A stretch of 57,798 nt of DNA from Sporomusa silvacetica DSM 10669 (GCF_002257705.1 NZ_LSLK01000080.1:1-57798); one strand, 5' to 3'. Shown: positions 1-8,731, counted from the stretch's first letter. Notes: generated by a model from the letters alone, not told the origin. Translations and numbers: made by a program.

Positions 1-318
1 GTTATTGATTACCTAAAAGGTGTAACTGAGTTCTTTATCCACGAATCCTGTGGTAAATGCACTCCCTGCCGGGAAGGTAACAAGCAGATTTACGCCATTC
101 TATGCAAACTTTCCGAAGGGGAAGCCACCGAAGAGGATATGGTTGTTCTTAAGCGCCTGATTAGTACGATGACCAATGCTTCTTTCTGTGGTTTGGGACA
201 AGCGGCGGCAGTGGCTTTAAATACCTGCTGGATACTCTTTAAAGACGAATTTGCAGATCACCTGAACAAGAAATGTCCGGCGAAAGTCTGCTTTACTGAA
301 CAGGAAAGAGGTGAGTAG
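1..318 (+). CDS. hydB: HydB, NuoF-like subunit of [FeFe] hydrogenase (3' end only)
   Basis: This is the last 105 codons of a gene that begins before the window, read in frame 1 and ending at TAG 316-318. The motif ESCGKCTPCREG is the [4Fe-4S] site of NuoF/HoxF/HydB flavoproteins, which oxidise or reduce NAD(P)H through FMN. The chain stops soon after the CPAKVC segment, so it lacks the C-terminal ferredoxin extension found in some HydB proteins. hydA starts 2 bp downstream, so the two are translationally coupled. From context it is the diaphorase subunit of a HydABC-type hydrogenase in the cytoplasm. A NuoF of complex I is the alternative, but the following hydA makes that unlikely. Confidence 0.85.
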   Translation, partial: VIDYLKGVTEFFIHESCGKCTPCREGNKQIYAILCKLSEGEATEEDMVVLKRLISTMTNASFCGLGQAAAVALNTCWILFKDEFADHLNKKCPAKVCFTEQERGE

Positions 319-320
319 TG

Positions 321-2072
321 ATGGGTCATCATGCATCAGATTCAAATAAAATAGTAAATGTTACCATTGACGGCATTCCTGTATCATGCCCGGAAACCAC
401 CCTTATCCTGGATGCCGCTAAGCTGGTTGGCATAGACATTCCTGTCTTGTGCTACCATCCTGACCTTAAAGTACGTGCTACCTGCCGCATATGTGTTGTT
501 GAGATTAAGGGTCAGAGAAAACTTAAACCTGCCTGCGGTACTGAAGTGTGGGATGGCGCCGAAGTTATTACTAATACTCCGGCTGTCCGTCAAGCCAGAA
601 AAGATGTGCTTGAACTTATCTTGGCTGAACACCCGCAGGATTGCTTGCAATGTGTAAGAAGCACAAGCTGTGAGCTTCAAAAGCTGGCTCGCGATTTCGG
701 TATTAGTAAACCTCTGTTTAAGAATGACGCCAAACAATTACCCATAGAAGATTCTAATGGCGCTATTGTCCGTGACATGTCAAAATGTGTAAAATGCGGG
801 CGTTGTGTAGAAATGTGCCAAGAGGTTCAGACTGTTGGTGCTATTAATACAGCACACCGTTCAGTTGAATATGAAATAACCACTGCCTTTAACCGTCCGC
901 TGCAAGATACCACTTGTGTATACTGCGGACAATGTGTTTCTGTATGTCCAGTAGGCGCACTATATGAGAAAGATGATACGGAAAAAGTATGGCAAGCTAT
1001 TGGCAATGAAGATCAGCATGTAGTTGTGCAGGTAGCTCCGGCAGTAAGGGTGGCTTTGGGCGAAGAATTTGGTATGGACCCTGGCAGTATTACTACTGGG
1101 AAAATGGTAGCCGCTCTCCGGCGGTTAGGATTTGATAAGGTATTTGATACTGATTTCTCTGCTGACGTAACCATTATGGAAGAAGGCAGCGAGCTGCTAG
1201 AGAGAATGAGCCAGGGTGGTACATTGCCACTCATTACCTCTTGCAGCCCAGGGTGGATTAACTTTGTTGAAACCTTCTATCCTGAATTGTTGCCAAATGT
1301 ATCGTCCTGCAAATCACCGCAGCAAATGTTTGGCGCATTGGTCAAAACCAACTATCCACAAAAAGCTGGCATTGATCCAAGCAAAATAGTTTCGGTGTCA
1401 ATCATGCCATGTGTGGCCAAAAAACGCGAAAGTGCCCGGCCAGAAATGGATGGTAGCGGCTATCGTGACGTTGACGTTGTGCTGACTACTCGCGAATTGG
1501 CGCGAATGATAAAACAATCAGGCTTTGACTTCAACAAGCTTGCTAACGAAGAATTTGATAATCCGATGGGTATTTCCACCGGTGCAGCTGTAATCTTCGG
1601 AACTTCCGGTGGTGTTATGGAAGCTGCCCTGCGTACTATGTACGAAATTGTTGTAGGCAAAGAACTTGCCAATGTTGATTTTAAAGATATTCGCGGCCTC
1701 ACTGGGGTCAAAGAAGCTGAAGTTGATCTTAATGGTACAAAAGTCAAGATCGCTATTGCTAATGGCCTGAAGAATGCCCGTGTTATCCTTGATAAAATCA
1801 AATCTGGTGAATGTGACTATCAATTTGTAGAAATTATGTGCTGCCCTGCCGGTTGCATCGGTGGCGGCGGTCAACCTTGGGGTACTACCACAGCTACTAA
1901 AGAAGCCCGTATGGCTGGTCTTTATCAGGCAGACAGCGACAAAGGAATTCGCCAGTCGCATAAGAATCCGGCAGTTAAAGCATTATATGACGAGTTCTTG
2001 GGTAAACCGCTTGGACATAAATCCCATGAACTACTTCATACCCATTATCATCCCCGGAATAACTGCAAATGA
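321..2072 (+). CDS. hydA: HydA, catalytic subunit of NAD-linked [FeFe] hydrogenase
   Basis: The 583-residue protein reversibly converts H2 to protons and electrons. Domains in order are an N-terminal [2Fe-2S] domain (Cys about 44, 55, 58, 72), a His-Cys [4Fe-4S] site (H104, C108, C111, C117), a two-cluster ferredoxin domain (C156-C166 and C199-C209) and the H-cluster domain. H-cluster motifs are TSCSPGW near 306-312, MPCVAKK near 362-368 and MCCPAGCIGGGGQP near 506-519. The first differs from the textbook TSCCPGW. ATG 321 is chosen over GTG 318 because AGAGGTGA (307-314) is well spaced from it. With hydB upstream it forms a HydABC complex of the type that couples ferredoxin and NADH to H2 (electron bifurcation is known for the family and inferred here). 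Confidence 0.93.
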   Translation: MGHHASDSNKIVNVTIDGIPVSCPETTLILDAAKLVGIDIPVLCYHPDLKVRATCRICVVEIKGQRKLKPACGTEVWDGAEVITNTPAVRQARKDVLELILAEHPQDCLQCVRSTSCELQKLARDFGISKPLFKNDAKQLPIEDSNGAIVRDMSKCVKCGRCVEMCQEVQTVGAINTAHRSVEYEITTAFNRPLQDTTCVYCGQCVSVCPVGALYEKDDTEKVWQAIGNEDQHVVVQVAPAVRVALGEEFGMDPGSITTGKMVAALRRLGFDKVFDTDFSADVTIMEEGSELLERMSQGGTLPLITSCSPGWINFVETFYPELLPNVSSCKSPQQMFGALVKTNYPQKAGIDPSKIVSVSIMPCVAKKRESARPEMDGSGYRDVDVVLTTRELARMIKQSGFDFNKLANEEFDNPMGISTGAAVIFGTSGGVMEAALRTMYEIVVGKELANVDFKDIRGLTGVKEAEVDLNGTKVKIAIANGLKNARVILDKIKSGECDYQFVEIMCCPAGCIGGGGQPWGTTTATKEARMAGLYQADSDKGIRQSHKNPAVKALYDEFLGKPLGHKSHELLHTHYHPRNNCK

Positions 2073-2148
2073 AGATAGTTTACAATAGTAAGCTATCTAA
2101 AAAAGCTCAGCCCCCGATTTAATTCAATATCAAAGGGGGAAAAGAAAC

Positions 2149-4116
2149 ATGAAAAGTATTCGATCTATTTTTGTGTTATTAACCATTATTGTGTTGGTAA
2201 TAACTTCGGGAATCCTAACAGTTGTAAATTATACAAAAACACAGGCCGTAATTATTCAAGGCGTAGAACAGAATCTAACAGATACAACAAAGGTCGCGGC
2301 AAATGAGATTAGTTATTGGCTGCAAATACGTAAGGCCGAGATGGAGGCCATAGCAAACTCTCCAATATTAACAGGCGGTGACAAGCAAGCTATTATCACA
2401 TACTTGTTAATGGAAAGTAAACGTATGCCGCTATATAGTAGTTTCTGGGTATCAGATCCTAAGGGGATATGGTATTCACCTTCAGGAACTTCGGGAAGCA
2501 TTAGTGAACGAGCCTATTTTAAAGAGTTGATAGCAACAGGCAAGACGGTTATCTCAGACCCTTTAATTGGTAAGGCTGATGGGAAAATGGCTGTTGTAGT
2601 CGCAGTTCCAATAGTGAACAATGGTCAATTGGTTGGAATATTGGGTGGTAATGTAAAAATAGATGAATTAATTCAGGTTGTATCATCCATCCAAATTGGT
2701 CAGACAGGATATGCGACATTATATCAGTTTGACGGTACCGTTGTAGCAGATAAAGATGAAAAGAAGATTTTGAAGTATAATGCACTCCAGGATGAAGGTA
2801 GTTCTCTTGCTGGTATTATGCGAAAAATTCAAGGTGCTGAAACCGGTATTCAAGCTCTTAAAGAAAATGGTAGGGATGAATACGTTGCCTATTCACCTTT
2901 AAAAGGGATAAAGTGGGCTATTGTTTCTACGGCGTTTACAGATGAATTTAAAGGACCGCTGCGTTCAATAGGACTGTGGTCAACTTCTTCTGCAGTGGGG
3001 CTGGTAATTCTGGCGGCATTCATTGTTGCCTTATTAACACGGCGAATTATTAAACCACTAGAGCAATTACAAGGTGTTGCAGAGAGAATCGCACATGGAG
3101 ATTGCACTACTACGATTGATGTTCATGAGAAAAATGAAATTGGGAATCTGGCTAATTCTTTCCGGAAAATGACAGTAAATATTCAAAATTTGATTGGACA
3201 TATTAAGCAGTCGGCTTTGCAGGTGGCATCGTCATCAGATCAACTCACTGCAAGTGCTGAACAGTCGGCTCAAGCTGCCATTCAGGTAGCTGGCGTCATT
3301 AATGAGGTAGCTCAAGGGGCGGAGATACAGGCTAGAGCAGTGAATAAGGCAACCGACGTGGTAGGAAATATGTTGGCAAGTATCCAGCAGGTAACTGGAA
3401 GTGCCAATAGTGTTGCCACTGTTGCAGACCAGGCTACCAGCGCAGCCCAAGAAGGAGACAGAGCTGTACATACGACTGTAAGTCAAATGAAACAAATTGA
3501 GGTTGCCGTAGAAAGTGCCGCTGAGGTAGTTGCCAAATTAGGAGCGCGATCAACAGAAATCGGACAGATCGTTGATGCTATTTCCGGTATTGCAGGACAG
3601 ACCAATTTATTAGCACTTAATGCTGCTATTGAGGCCGCTCGCGCAGGTGAGCAAGGCAGAGGTTTTGCTGTCGTTGCCGAAGAGGTAAGAAAACTAGCAG
3701 AACAATCACAAAACGCCGCTAAACAAATCGCACAGTTAATTGGAGAAATACAGGAAGATACTGATAAGGCTATCTTTTCTATGGATGCAGGTACTCGAGA
3801 GGTGAAGGTGGGGACTGAAGTTGTCAATTCGGCAGGACAGGCATTTAAGGAAATTGTTAGGCTAATTGATCAGGTATCAATACAAGTCCACGGAATTACC
3901 GCGGCTGTAGAACAGATGGCTAAAGGGAGTCAGGAATTAGTATCATCTGTACAAGATATTGAAAAAATTAGTGGAGAAACGTTAGGTCAGACACAAAGTG
4001 TTTCAGCTGCAACTCAGGAACAGTCGGCCTCGATGGAGGAAATTGCTGCTTCTAGTCAAGCATTGGCACGAATGGCAGAGGAGTTGCAGAAGACTGTTGA
4101 ACAGTTTAAGGTCTAA
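2149..4116 (+). CDS. Methyl-accepting chemotaxis protein with dCache sensor
   Basis: A 655-residue transmembrane chemoreceptor. An N-terminal membrane helix (about residues 7-29) is followed by an extracytoplasmic dCache-type ligand domain (about 35-275), a second helix (about 280-305), a HAMP domain (about 305-360) and a long cytoplasmic signalling domain. The signalling hairpin tip is recognisable as EIGQIVDAISGIAGQTNLLA, followed by NAAIEAARAGEQGRGFAVVA. A strong AAGGGGGA site precedes ATG 2149. It should signal to CheA/CheW at the inner membrane; the ligand cannot be read from the sequence. The gene stands alone between the hydrogenase and the bcd operon, and its stop codon lies just upstream of the operators of that operon. 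Confidence 0.93.
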   Translation: MKSIRSIFVLLTIIVLVITSGILTVVNYTKTQAVIIQGVEQNLTDTTKVAANEISYWLQIRKAEMEAIANSPILTGGDKQAIITYLLMESKRMPLYSSFWVSDPKGIWYSPSGTSGSISERAYFKELIATGKTVISDPLIGKADGKMAVVVAVPIVNNGQLVGILGGNVKIDELIQVVSSIQIGQTGYATLYQFDGTVVADKDEKKILKYNALQDEGSSLAGIMRKIQGAETGIQALKENGRDEYVAYSPLKGIKWAIVSTAFTDEFKGPLRSIGLWSTSSAVGLVILAAFIVALLTRRIIKPLEQLQGVAERIAHGDCTTTIDVHEKNEIGNLANSFRKMTVNIQNLIGHIKQSALQVASSSDQLTASAEQSAQAAIQVAGVINEVAQGAEIQARAVNKATDVVGNMLASIQQVTGSANSVATVADQATSAAQEGDRAVHTTVSQMKQIEVAVESAAEVVAKLGARSTEIGQIVDAISGIAGQTNLLALNAAIEAARAGEQGRGFAVVAEEVRKLAEQSQNAAKQIAQLIGEIQEDTDKAIFSMDAGTREVKVGTEVVNSAGQAFKEIVRLIDQVSIQVHGITAAVEQMAKGSQELVSSVQDIEKISGETLGQTQSVSAATQEQSASMEEIAASSQALARMAEELQKTVEQFKV

Positions 4117-4132
4117 ACGATGCTCAAATATC

Positions 4133-4224
4133 GATGATTATTGTCATCACTTGGGTGATAATTTTCATCAGGGTAAAGTGCCATTTTTCAGGCAATTGCC
4201 ACTATTGCGATGAATATTTTCATC
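4133..4224 (+). promoter_or_regulatory. Three operator sites (GATGA-N6-TCATC) upstream of bcd
   Basis: Three near-identical inverted repeats: 4133-4148 (GATGA-TTATTG-TCATC), 4154-4169 (GGTGA-TAATTT-TCATC, one mismatch) and 4209-4224 (GATGA-ATATTT-TCATC). The first two are 21 bp apart, close to two helical turns. The last starts 67 bp before the GG of the -24 element. The same pattern stands before atoE, 68 bp from its -24 element. These are most simply enhancer sites for the sigma-54 activator encoded at 10928-12469; the assignment to that protein is inference. Confidence 0.7.
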
Positions 4225-4274
4225 AGCAGCCAAAAAAGGTGATTTTACTTGACATTCAATTGCTGAATTTTTAT

Positions 4275-4290
4275 TGGCATAATTATTGCA
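4275..4290 (+). promoter_or_regulatory. Sigma-54 promoter of the bcd-etfBA operon
   Basis: TTGGCATAATTATTGCA has the -24 GG (4276-4277) and -12 GC (4288-4289) exactly 12 bp apart, matching the TGGCAC-N5-TTGC consensus at all but one base. It lies 54 bp before the bcd start codon and downstream of three enhancer-like sites. Confidence 0.8.
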
Positions 4291-4343
4291 ATAGTATGTT
4301 AGGTATGTTCATAAGATCATTATACAAAGGGAGATGGATTTCT

Positions 4344-5483
4344 ATGCAGTTTCAACTTACTGAGGAACAAAAGACCATGCAAAAGCTAGTCCGCGAATTT
4401 GCTGAAAAAGAAGTGGCACCAGGAGCGGCTGAACGTGATGAGAAGGAAGAATTTTCCCGTGAAATTGCCGATGCAATGGGGGAAATGGGTTTTGCCGGTA
4501 TTTGTTTTCCTGAAAAATATGGTGGTGCTGAGGTTGATGTGTTAAGTTACATTTTAGCTGTGGAAGAGTTATCCAGAGCCGATGCCGGCGTAGGTATTAC
4601 TTTGTCTGCGACCGTTTCGTTATGCGCTTGGCCTATTTTTAATTTTGGAACTGAGGAACAAAAGCAAAAATACCTTATTCCACTGACAGAAGGTACAAAA
4701 CAAGGAGCCTTTGGTCTAACTGAACCTAATGCGGGGACAGATGCAGCATCTCAGCAAACTGTGGCAGTATTAGATGGTGACAATTATGTTTTGAACGGCA
4801 GCAAAATTTTTATCACTAATGCTGGTGAAGCCGAGATATATGTGGTCTTTGCTATGACTGACAAATCAAAAGGCGTAAAAGGGATAACGGCATTTATTTT
4901 GGAAAAAGGCATGCCTGGATTTACCTTTGGTAAAAAAGAACACAAAATGGGCATACATTCTTCGATGACGAATGAATTGATTTTCCAAGATGTGAAAGTA
5001 CCGAAGGAAAACATGCTGGGTAAAGAGGGCCAAGGGTTTAAAATCGCGATGGCTACCCTTGACGGTGGACGTATTGGCGTCGCAGCCCAAGCGTTGGGGA
5101 TAGCTCAAGCAGCGCTAGAGAACGCAGTGAAGTATTCCAAGGAACGCGTACAATTTGGTAAGTCTATCTCTAGTAATCAGGCAATTGGTTTTATGTTGGC
5201 TGATATGGCGACAAAAGTTGATGCTGCCCGTCTGCTGGTTTATCGTGCCGCATATTTAAAAGATCAAGGTTTGCCGTATTCAAAAGAAGCCGCTATGGCT
5301 AAGATGTATGCTTCCGACGTGGCTATGGAGGTTTCGACAGATGCAGTACAGATCTTTGGCGGCTATGGCTACAGCAGGGAATATCCGGTAGAGCGTCTCA
5401 TGCGCGATGCTAAGATTACTCAGATTTACGAAGGAACCAATCAAGTTCAACGTATGGTTATTTCCGGCAGCTTGCTGAGGTAA
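4344..5483 (+). CDS. bcd: Short-chain (butyryl-type) acyl-CoA dehydrogenase
   Basis: A 379-residue flavoprotein, the usual family length. It interconverts a 2-enoyl-CoA such as crotonyl-CoA and its saturated acyl-CoA. N-terminal helical, central beta and C-terminal helical domains are complete. The FAD/substrate segment GLTEPNAGTDA is clear, and the catalytic glutamate is in QIYEGTNQVQR (about E363). Start ATG 4344 is chosen because GGGAGATGG precedes it; the open frame runs upstream but covers the promoter. etfB and etfA follow within 21 and 13 bp. The trio resembles Bcd-EtfAB or the caffeyl-CoA reductase CarCDE, so crotonyl-CoA is likely but another enoyl-CoA such as caffeyl-CoA is possible. 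Regulation by the sigma-54 promoter at 4275 is inferred. Confidence 0.92.
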   Translation: MQFQLTEEQKTMQKLVREFAEKEVAPGAAERDEKEEFSREIADAMGEMGFAGICFPEKYGGAEVDVLSYILAVEELSRADAGVGITLSATVSLCAWPIFNFGTEEQKQKYLIPLTEGTKQGAFGLTEPNAGTDAASQQTVAVLDGDNYVLNGSKIFITNAGEAEIYVVFAMTDKSKGVKGITAFILEKGMPGFTFGKKEHKMGIHSSMTNELIFQDVKVPKENMLGKEGQGFKIAMATLDGGRIGVAAQALGIAQAALENAVKYSKERVQFGKSISSNQAIGFMLADMATKVDAARLLVYRAAYLKDQGLPYSKEAAMAKMYASDVAMEVSTDAVQIFGGYGYSREYPVERLMRDAKITQIYEGTNQVQRMVISGSLLR

Positions 5484-5503
5484 GAAATAGGAGGGACTAA
5501 CGA

Positions 5504-6289
5504 ATGGAAATCGTTGTTTGTGTCAAGCAAGTACCTGACACCACAGAAGTAAAAATTGATCCAGTTACAAATACGCTTATTCGTCAAGGGGTGCCGAGTA
5601 TCGTTAATCCTTTTGACAAAAATGCAGTGGAAGCAGCGCTTCAGTTAAAAGAAAAACATGGTGGCAAGGTCACTGTTATTAGCATGGGGCCGCCTCAGGC
5701 TAAAGATGCGCTGAAAGAATGTCTTGCGATGGGGGCCGATGAGGCGCTGCTAATTAGTGACAGAGCCTTTGGTGGAGCTGACACATTAGCCACTAGCTAT
5801 ACGCTAGCCTGCGCAATTAAAAAAATGGGCAAGGTAGATATGATTATCTGCGGCAAACAGGCTATTGACGGTGATACTGCTCAGGTGGGTCCTGAGATTG
5901 CTGAACATCTTAACTTGGCACAGGTGACCTGTGTCTCAAAAATTGAGATGGAAGGCAACACTGTCAAACTTGAGCGGGAACACGAAGAAGGATATGAGAT
6001 AATTGAAACTCAGACTCCGGTTTTGCTTACTGTGTTGAAATCAATTAATGAGCCACGGTTCCCGACCATTAAAGGAACAATGAAAGCTAACCGCAAAGAA
6101 ATTCCTACATGGACAGCCGGTGACATGGATGTTAATCCAGATCAACTTGGACTTAAAGGGTCGCCGACTCAAGTGCGGCGTATCTTCACGCCGCAACAGC
6201 GAGTACAAGGTGAGGTTATCCAGGCTGATTCGGCGCGGGAAGCAGCGGCAAAACTCGCTAGTAAGTTATTAGAAGCAAAGATTGTGTAA
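5504..6289 (+). CDS. etfB: Electron transfer flavoprotein beta subunit (bifurcating type)
   Basis: A 261-residue EtfB, the partner of EtfA and of the acyl-CoA dehydrogenase. The N-terminal MEIVVCVKQVPDT is typical. The stretch DRAFGGADTLATSYTLA near residues 84-100 is the signature seen in electron-bifurcating EtfB proteins of clostridia and Megasphaera, where the beta-subunit FAD splits the electrons of NADH. AGGAGGG precedes ATG 5504. The gene sits between bcd and etfA in one operon. Whether it bifurcates (NADH to crotonyl-CoA plus ferredoxin) is family inference; the signature and the operon support it. Confidence 0.93.
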   Translation: MEIVVCVKQVPDTTEVKIDPVTNTLIRQGVPSIVNPFDKNAVEAALQLKEKHGGKVTVISMGPPQAKDALKECLAMGADEALLISDRAFGGADTLATSYTLACAIKKMGKVDMIICGKQAIDGDTAQVGPEIAEHLNLAQVTCVSKIEMEGNTVKLEREHEEGYEIIETQTPVLLTVLKSINEPRFPTIKGTMKANRKEIPTWTAGDMDVNPDQLGLKGSPTQVRRIFTPQQRVQGEVIQADSAREAAAKLASKLLEAKIV

Positions 6290-6302
6290 CGGAGGCATTG
6301 AC

Positions 6303-7499
6303 ATGGCGGTAATAATTAATAAAGAAGAGTGTATTGGCTGCAGTGCATGCATAAATTCCTGCCCCTTTGGCGCAATGGTTATGGAGGCGGATAAGGCCTG
6401 CATGACTGATGCGTGTACAATGTGCGGAGCATGTGTTGATGCATGTCCTGTAGGTGCAATCACTAAAGAAGTTGAAGAAAGCTCGGTGAAAATAGATAAA
6501 GATGCCTATAAGGATGTGTGGGTATTCATTGAGCAAGTTGAAGGACAAATCAGAAATGTGAGTCATGAACTGTTGGGTGAAGGCCGGAAACTGGCCGATG
6601 CAAAAGGACAGAAACTAGCTGGCGTAATAATTGGCGATGGTGTGGAATCGTTCGCTAAAAAAGTGTTTGCAAGCGGTGCCGACAAAGTGTATTTGATTGA
6701 AGGCCCTGAGTTTAAAAACTATAGTACTGATGGCTATACGGCTGTATTTACTGATTTGATCAGTACTTACAAACCTTCGGTAATTCTCATAGGAGCGACC
6801 AACGACGGACGTGATCTTGGTCCTAGAGTGGCCTGTCGGGTTGGTACTGGCCTAACAGCTGATTGTACCAATCTTGGTATAGATGAGCAGACGGGACTTG
6901 TGGCATGGACGCGTCCGGCTTTTGGCGGTAACATTATGGCTACCATACTGTGCCCTGAGCATCGTCCACAGATGGGTACTGTACGGCCGAAAGTATTTAA
7001 ACGACCTGAACAAGATTTTTCACGTACTGGAGAAATTGTGAGGGTCGTAAGTAAGGTAAAGAGCCAAGATATTCGTACAAAGCTCGTTGATCTTGTAAAA
7101 GTATGTACAACCTCTTGCAACTTAGAGGAAGCCGAAATTATTGTTTCAGGCGGACGGGGAATGTGCAAGCCGGAAAACTTTGCGCTAATTGAAGACTTGG
7201 CTGCTGTGCTGGGCGGTGTTGTCGGGGCATCACGGGCAGTTGTAGATGCTGGCTGGAAGCCACATTTCCATCAGGTAGGACAAACCGGAAAAACTGTTGG
7301 ACCTAAAGTGTATTTTGCTTGCGGTATTTCAGGGGCTATTCAGCACGTAGCCGGCATGTCATCATCAGATGTGGTTATTGCCATCAATAAAGATGCTGAT
7401 GCGCCGATCTTTAAAGTTGCGGATTACGGCATAGTTGGCGATGTAATGGATGTCCTGCCTGCCTTGATCGAAGAATTCAAAAAAGTAAAGGCATGCTAG
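6303..7499 (+). CDS. etfA: EtfA with N-terminal 2x[4Fe-4S] ferredoxin domain
   Basis: A 398-residue EtfA, about 60-70 residues longer than the classical subunit because of an N-terminal ferredoxin domain with two cysteine sets (C10, C13, C16, C20 and C38, C41, C44, C48). The EtfA body follows, ending in the FAD-binding segment GQTGKTVGPKVYFACGISGA. This architecture is known from CarE of Acetobacterium woodii caffeyl-CoA reductase and from other acetogens. The extra clusters probably pass the low-potential electron to ferredoxin. ATG 6303 is chosen because GGAGG precedes it by 7 bases; an upstream in-frame start would overlap etfB. It is the last gene of the bcd operon before the RNA leader at 7511. 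Confidence 0.93.
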   Translation: MAVIINKEECIGCSACINSCPFGAMVMEADKACMTDACTMCGACVDACPVGAITKEVEESSVKIDKDAYKDVWVFIEQVEGQIRNVSHELLGEGRKLADAKGQKLAGVIIGDGVESFAKKVFASGADKVYLIEGPEFKNYSTDGYTAVFTDLISTYKPSVILIGATNDGRDLGPRVACRVGTGLTADCTNLGIDEQTGLVAWTRPAFGGNIMATILCPEHRPQMGTVRPKVFKRPEQDFSRTGEIVRVVSKVKSQDIRTKLVDLVKVCTTSCNLEEAEIIVSGGRGMCKPENFALIEDLAAVLGGVVGASRAVVDAGWKPHFHQVGQTGKTVGPKVYFACGISGAIQHVAGMSSSDVVIAINKDADAPIFKVADYGIVGDVMDVLPALIEEFKKVKAC

Positions 7500-7510
7500 C
7501 TTTTTTGTCT

Positions 7511-7627
7511 GCGAAAGCATTAATTTTCGCTGGATAGAATGATTATACCCCTAAGGGCACAGGTGGCTTATAGCCGGATCTCTTAAGGCTTCCGGCATTA
7601 GCCAAGCCTTTTATAATTTTTTTAGGA
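7511..7627 (+). ncRNA. Structured RNA leader ending in a terminator, copy 1 (unknown class)
   Basis: The 146-bp gap before crt holds a hairpin (GCGAAA 7511-7516 with TTTCGC 7525-7530), a conserved core TGGATnGAAnGAnTATACCC from 7531, a CCCC/GGG mini-hairpin, a TGGC/GCCG hairpin (7564-7576) and a terminator-like hairpin (AAGGCTT..GGC with GCC-AAGCCTT, about 7584-7610) followed by a T-rich run. The same order of elements, with compensatory base changes, recurs at 15880-15982. The layout resembles a riboswitch or attenuator controlling crt. I could not match it to a riboswitch class I know. Confidence 0.55.
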
Positions 7628-7645
7628 AACGTTTTGGAGGTGTCA

Positions 7646-8434
7646 ATGGTGACTACATATAATAACGTACTGTATCAAACTGACAATGGGATTGGGATGA
7701 TTACGTTAAATAGGCCGAAAGCACTAAATGCCTTAAACTCTGGGCTCCTGAAGGAATTGGATAGTCTGCTGGATGAGATTGCGCAAGATGACAATGTTAA
7801 AGTAGTAATAATTACTGGAAGCGGCGATAAGGCATTTGTGGCTGGAGCCGATATCTCTGAGATGCAAAGTATGTCTGCGCTGGCTGGCCGTACCTTTGGA
7901 AAATTTGGTCAGGCTATATTCAGTAAATTGGAAAATATTCCGCAGCCTGTTATTGCAGCAGTAAATGGTTTTGCGCTGGGTGGCGGTTGTGAATTGGCGA
8001 TGGCATGTGACATCCGGATTGCTTCGGAAAAGGCTAAATTTGGTCAGCCCGAGGTGAGCTTAGGTATTGTTCCTGGCTTTGGTGGAACACAACGCTTATC
8101 ACGTTTAATTGGTAAAGGTCGAGCTAAAGAATTGCTTTATACTGCTGATATTGTTGATGCACAGGAAGCTTACCGGCTCGGTTTAGTTAATATAATAGCT
8201 CCTGCTGATGAATTAATCAGTACAGCCAAAGCGCTGGCTGAAAAGATTTTATCGCGTGCGCAAGTGCCTGTTCAACTGTGTAAAGCGGCGGTCAATACCG
8301 GAATGGATACGGATTTGGAGTCTGGTATTGCCTATGAGGCGGAAGTTTTTGGCTTATGCTTTGCAACTGCCGACCAAAAAGAAGGCATGACTGCTTTTGT
8401 TGGGAAACGTAAACCTAATTTTACTGGTAAATAA
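7646..8434 (+). CDS. crt: Enoyl-CoA hydratase (crotonase), likely 3-hydroxybutyryl-CoA dehydratase
   Basis: A 262-residue crotonase-family protein. It adds water to, or removes it from, an enoyl-CoA, here most likely crotonyl-CoA/3-hydroxybutyryl-CoA. The oxyanion-hole segments are AFVAGADISEM and NGFALGGGCELAMACD. The two catalytic glutamates are in GGGCELA and GQPEVSLGIVPGFGG, the pattern of active hydratases. GGAGGTG (7636-7642) points to ATG 7646 rather than the upstream TTG. The gene lies downstream of bcd-etfBA in the same orientation but is separated by a terminator-bearing RNA leader, so it may be expressed independently of them. Confidence 0.88.
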   Translation: MVTTYNNVLYQTDNGIGMITLNRPKALNALNSGLLKELDSLLDEIAQDDNVKVVIITGSGDKAFVAGADISEMQSMSALAGRTFGKFGQAIFSKLENIPQPVIAAVNGFALGGGCELAMACDIRIASEKAKFGQPEVSLGIVPGFGGTQRLSRLIGKGRAKELLYTADIVDAQEAYRLGLVNIIAPADELISTAKALAEKILSRAQVPVQLCKAAVNTGMDTDLESGIAYEAEVFGLCFATADQKEGMTAFVGKRKPNFTGK

Positions 8435-8537
8435 CACGAATCCTTCAATTAGATGCCAAATAGGTGCTGCTTAATCCATTGTATGGTAATTGTCTCGGCT
8501 AATGCGAGGGTGTATACTGACGGTAGGAGGTGGCAGT

Positions 8538-8690
8538 ATGCATCAAAATCAAGTAGTCGCTGCTCGCCTTACTCTTCTGGCCGATTCAATTTGCAGTAAG
8601 TGCCTGATGAGTGAGGCTTGCGAAGATATCCCAATGTGCGGTGATATTAAGCTATTGAAAGAGGCCGCAGAACTCCAGGAAAACGACTGA
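8538..8690 (+). CDS. Small Cys-rich protein of unknown function (50 aa)
   Basis: A 50-codon ORF with a strong TAGGAGGTGG site 6-8 bases before ATG 8538 and a terminator just after the stop, so it is very probably translated. It carries four cysteines (CSKC, then SEAC and IPMC), which could bind a metal or Fe-S centre. It ends in a charged helix. I do not recognise the family. It is monocistronic or co-transcribed with crt. The longer frame from 8490 lacks a ribosome site. Confidence 0.6.
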   Translation: MHQNQVVAARLTLLADSICSKCLMSEACEDIPMCGDIKLLKEAAELQEND

Positions 8691-8697
8691 CATCTTT

Positions 8698-8731
8698 GAA
8701 AATTGCACCCAAACGGGTGCAATTTTCTTTG
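8698..8731 (+). terminator. Rho-independent terminator after the small Cys protein
   Basis: GAAAATTGCACCC (8698-8710), loop AAAC, GGGTGCAATTTTC (8715-8727): a perfect 13-bp stem followed by TTT. Confidence 0.85.

Noticed and set aside
4134..4343. N-terminal extension of the acyl-CoA dehydrogenase
   Set aside because: The open frame covers the operators and the sigma-54 promoter, and the protein from ATG 4344 has the normal family length.
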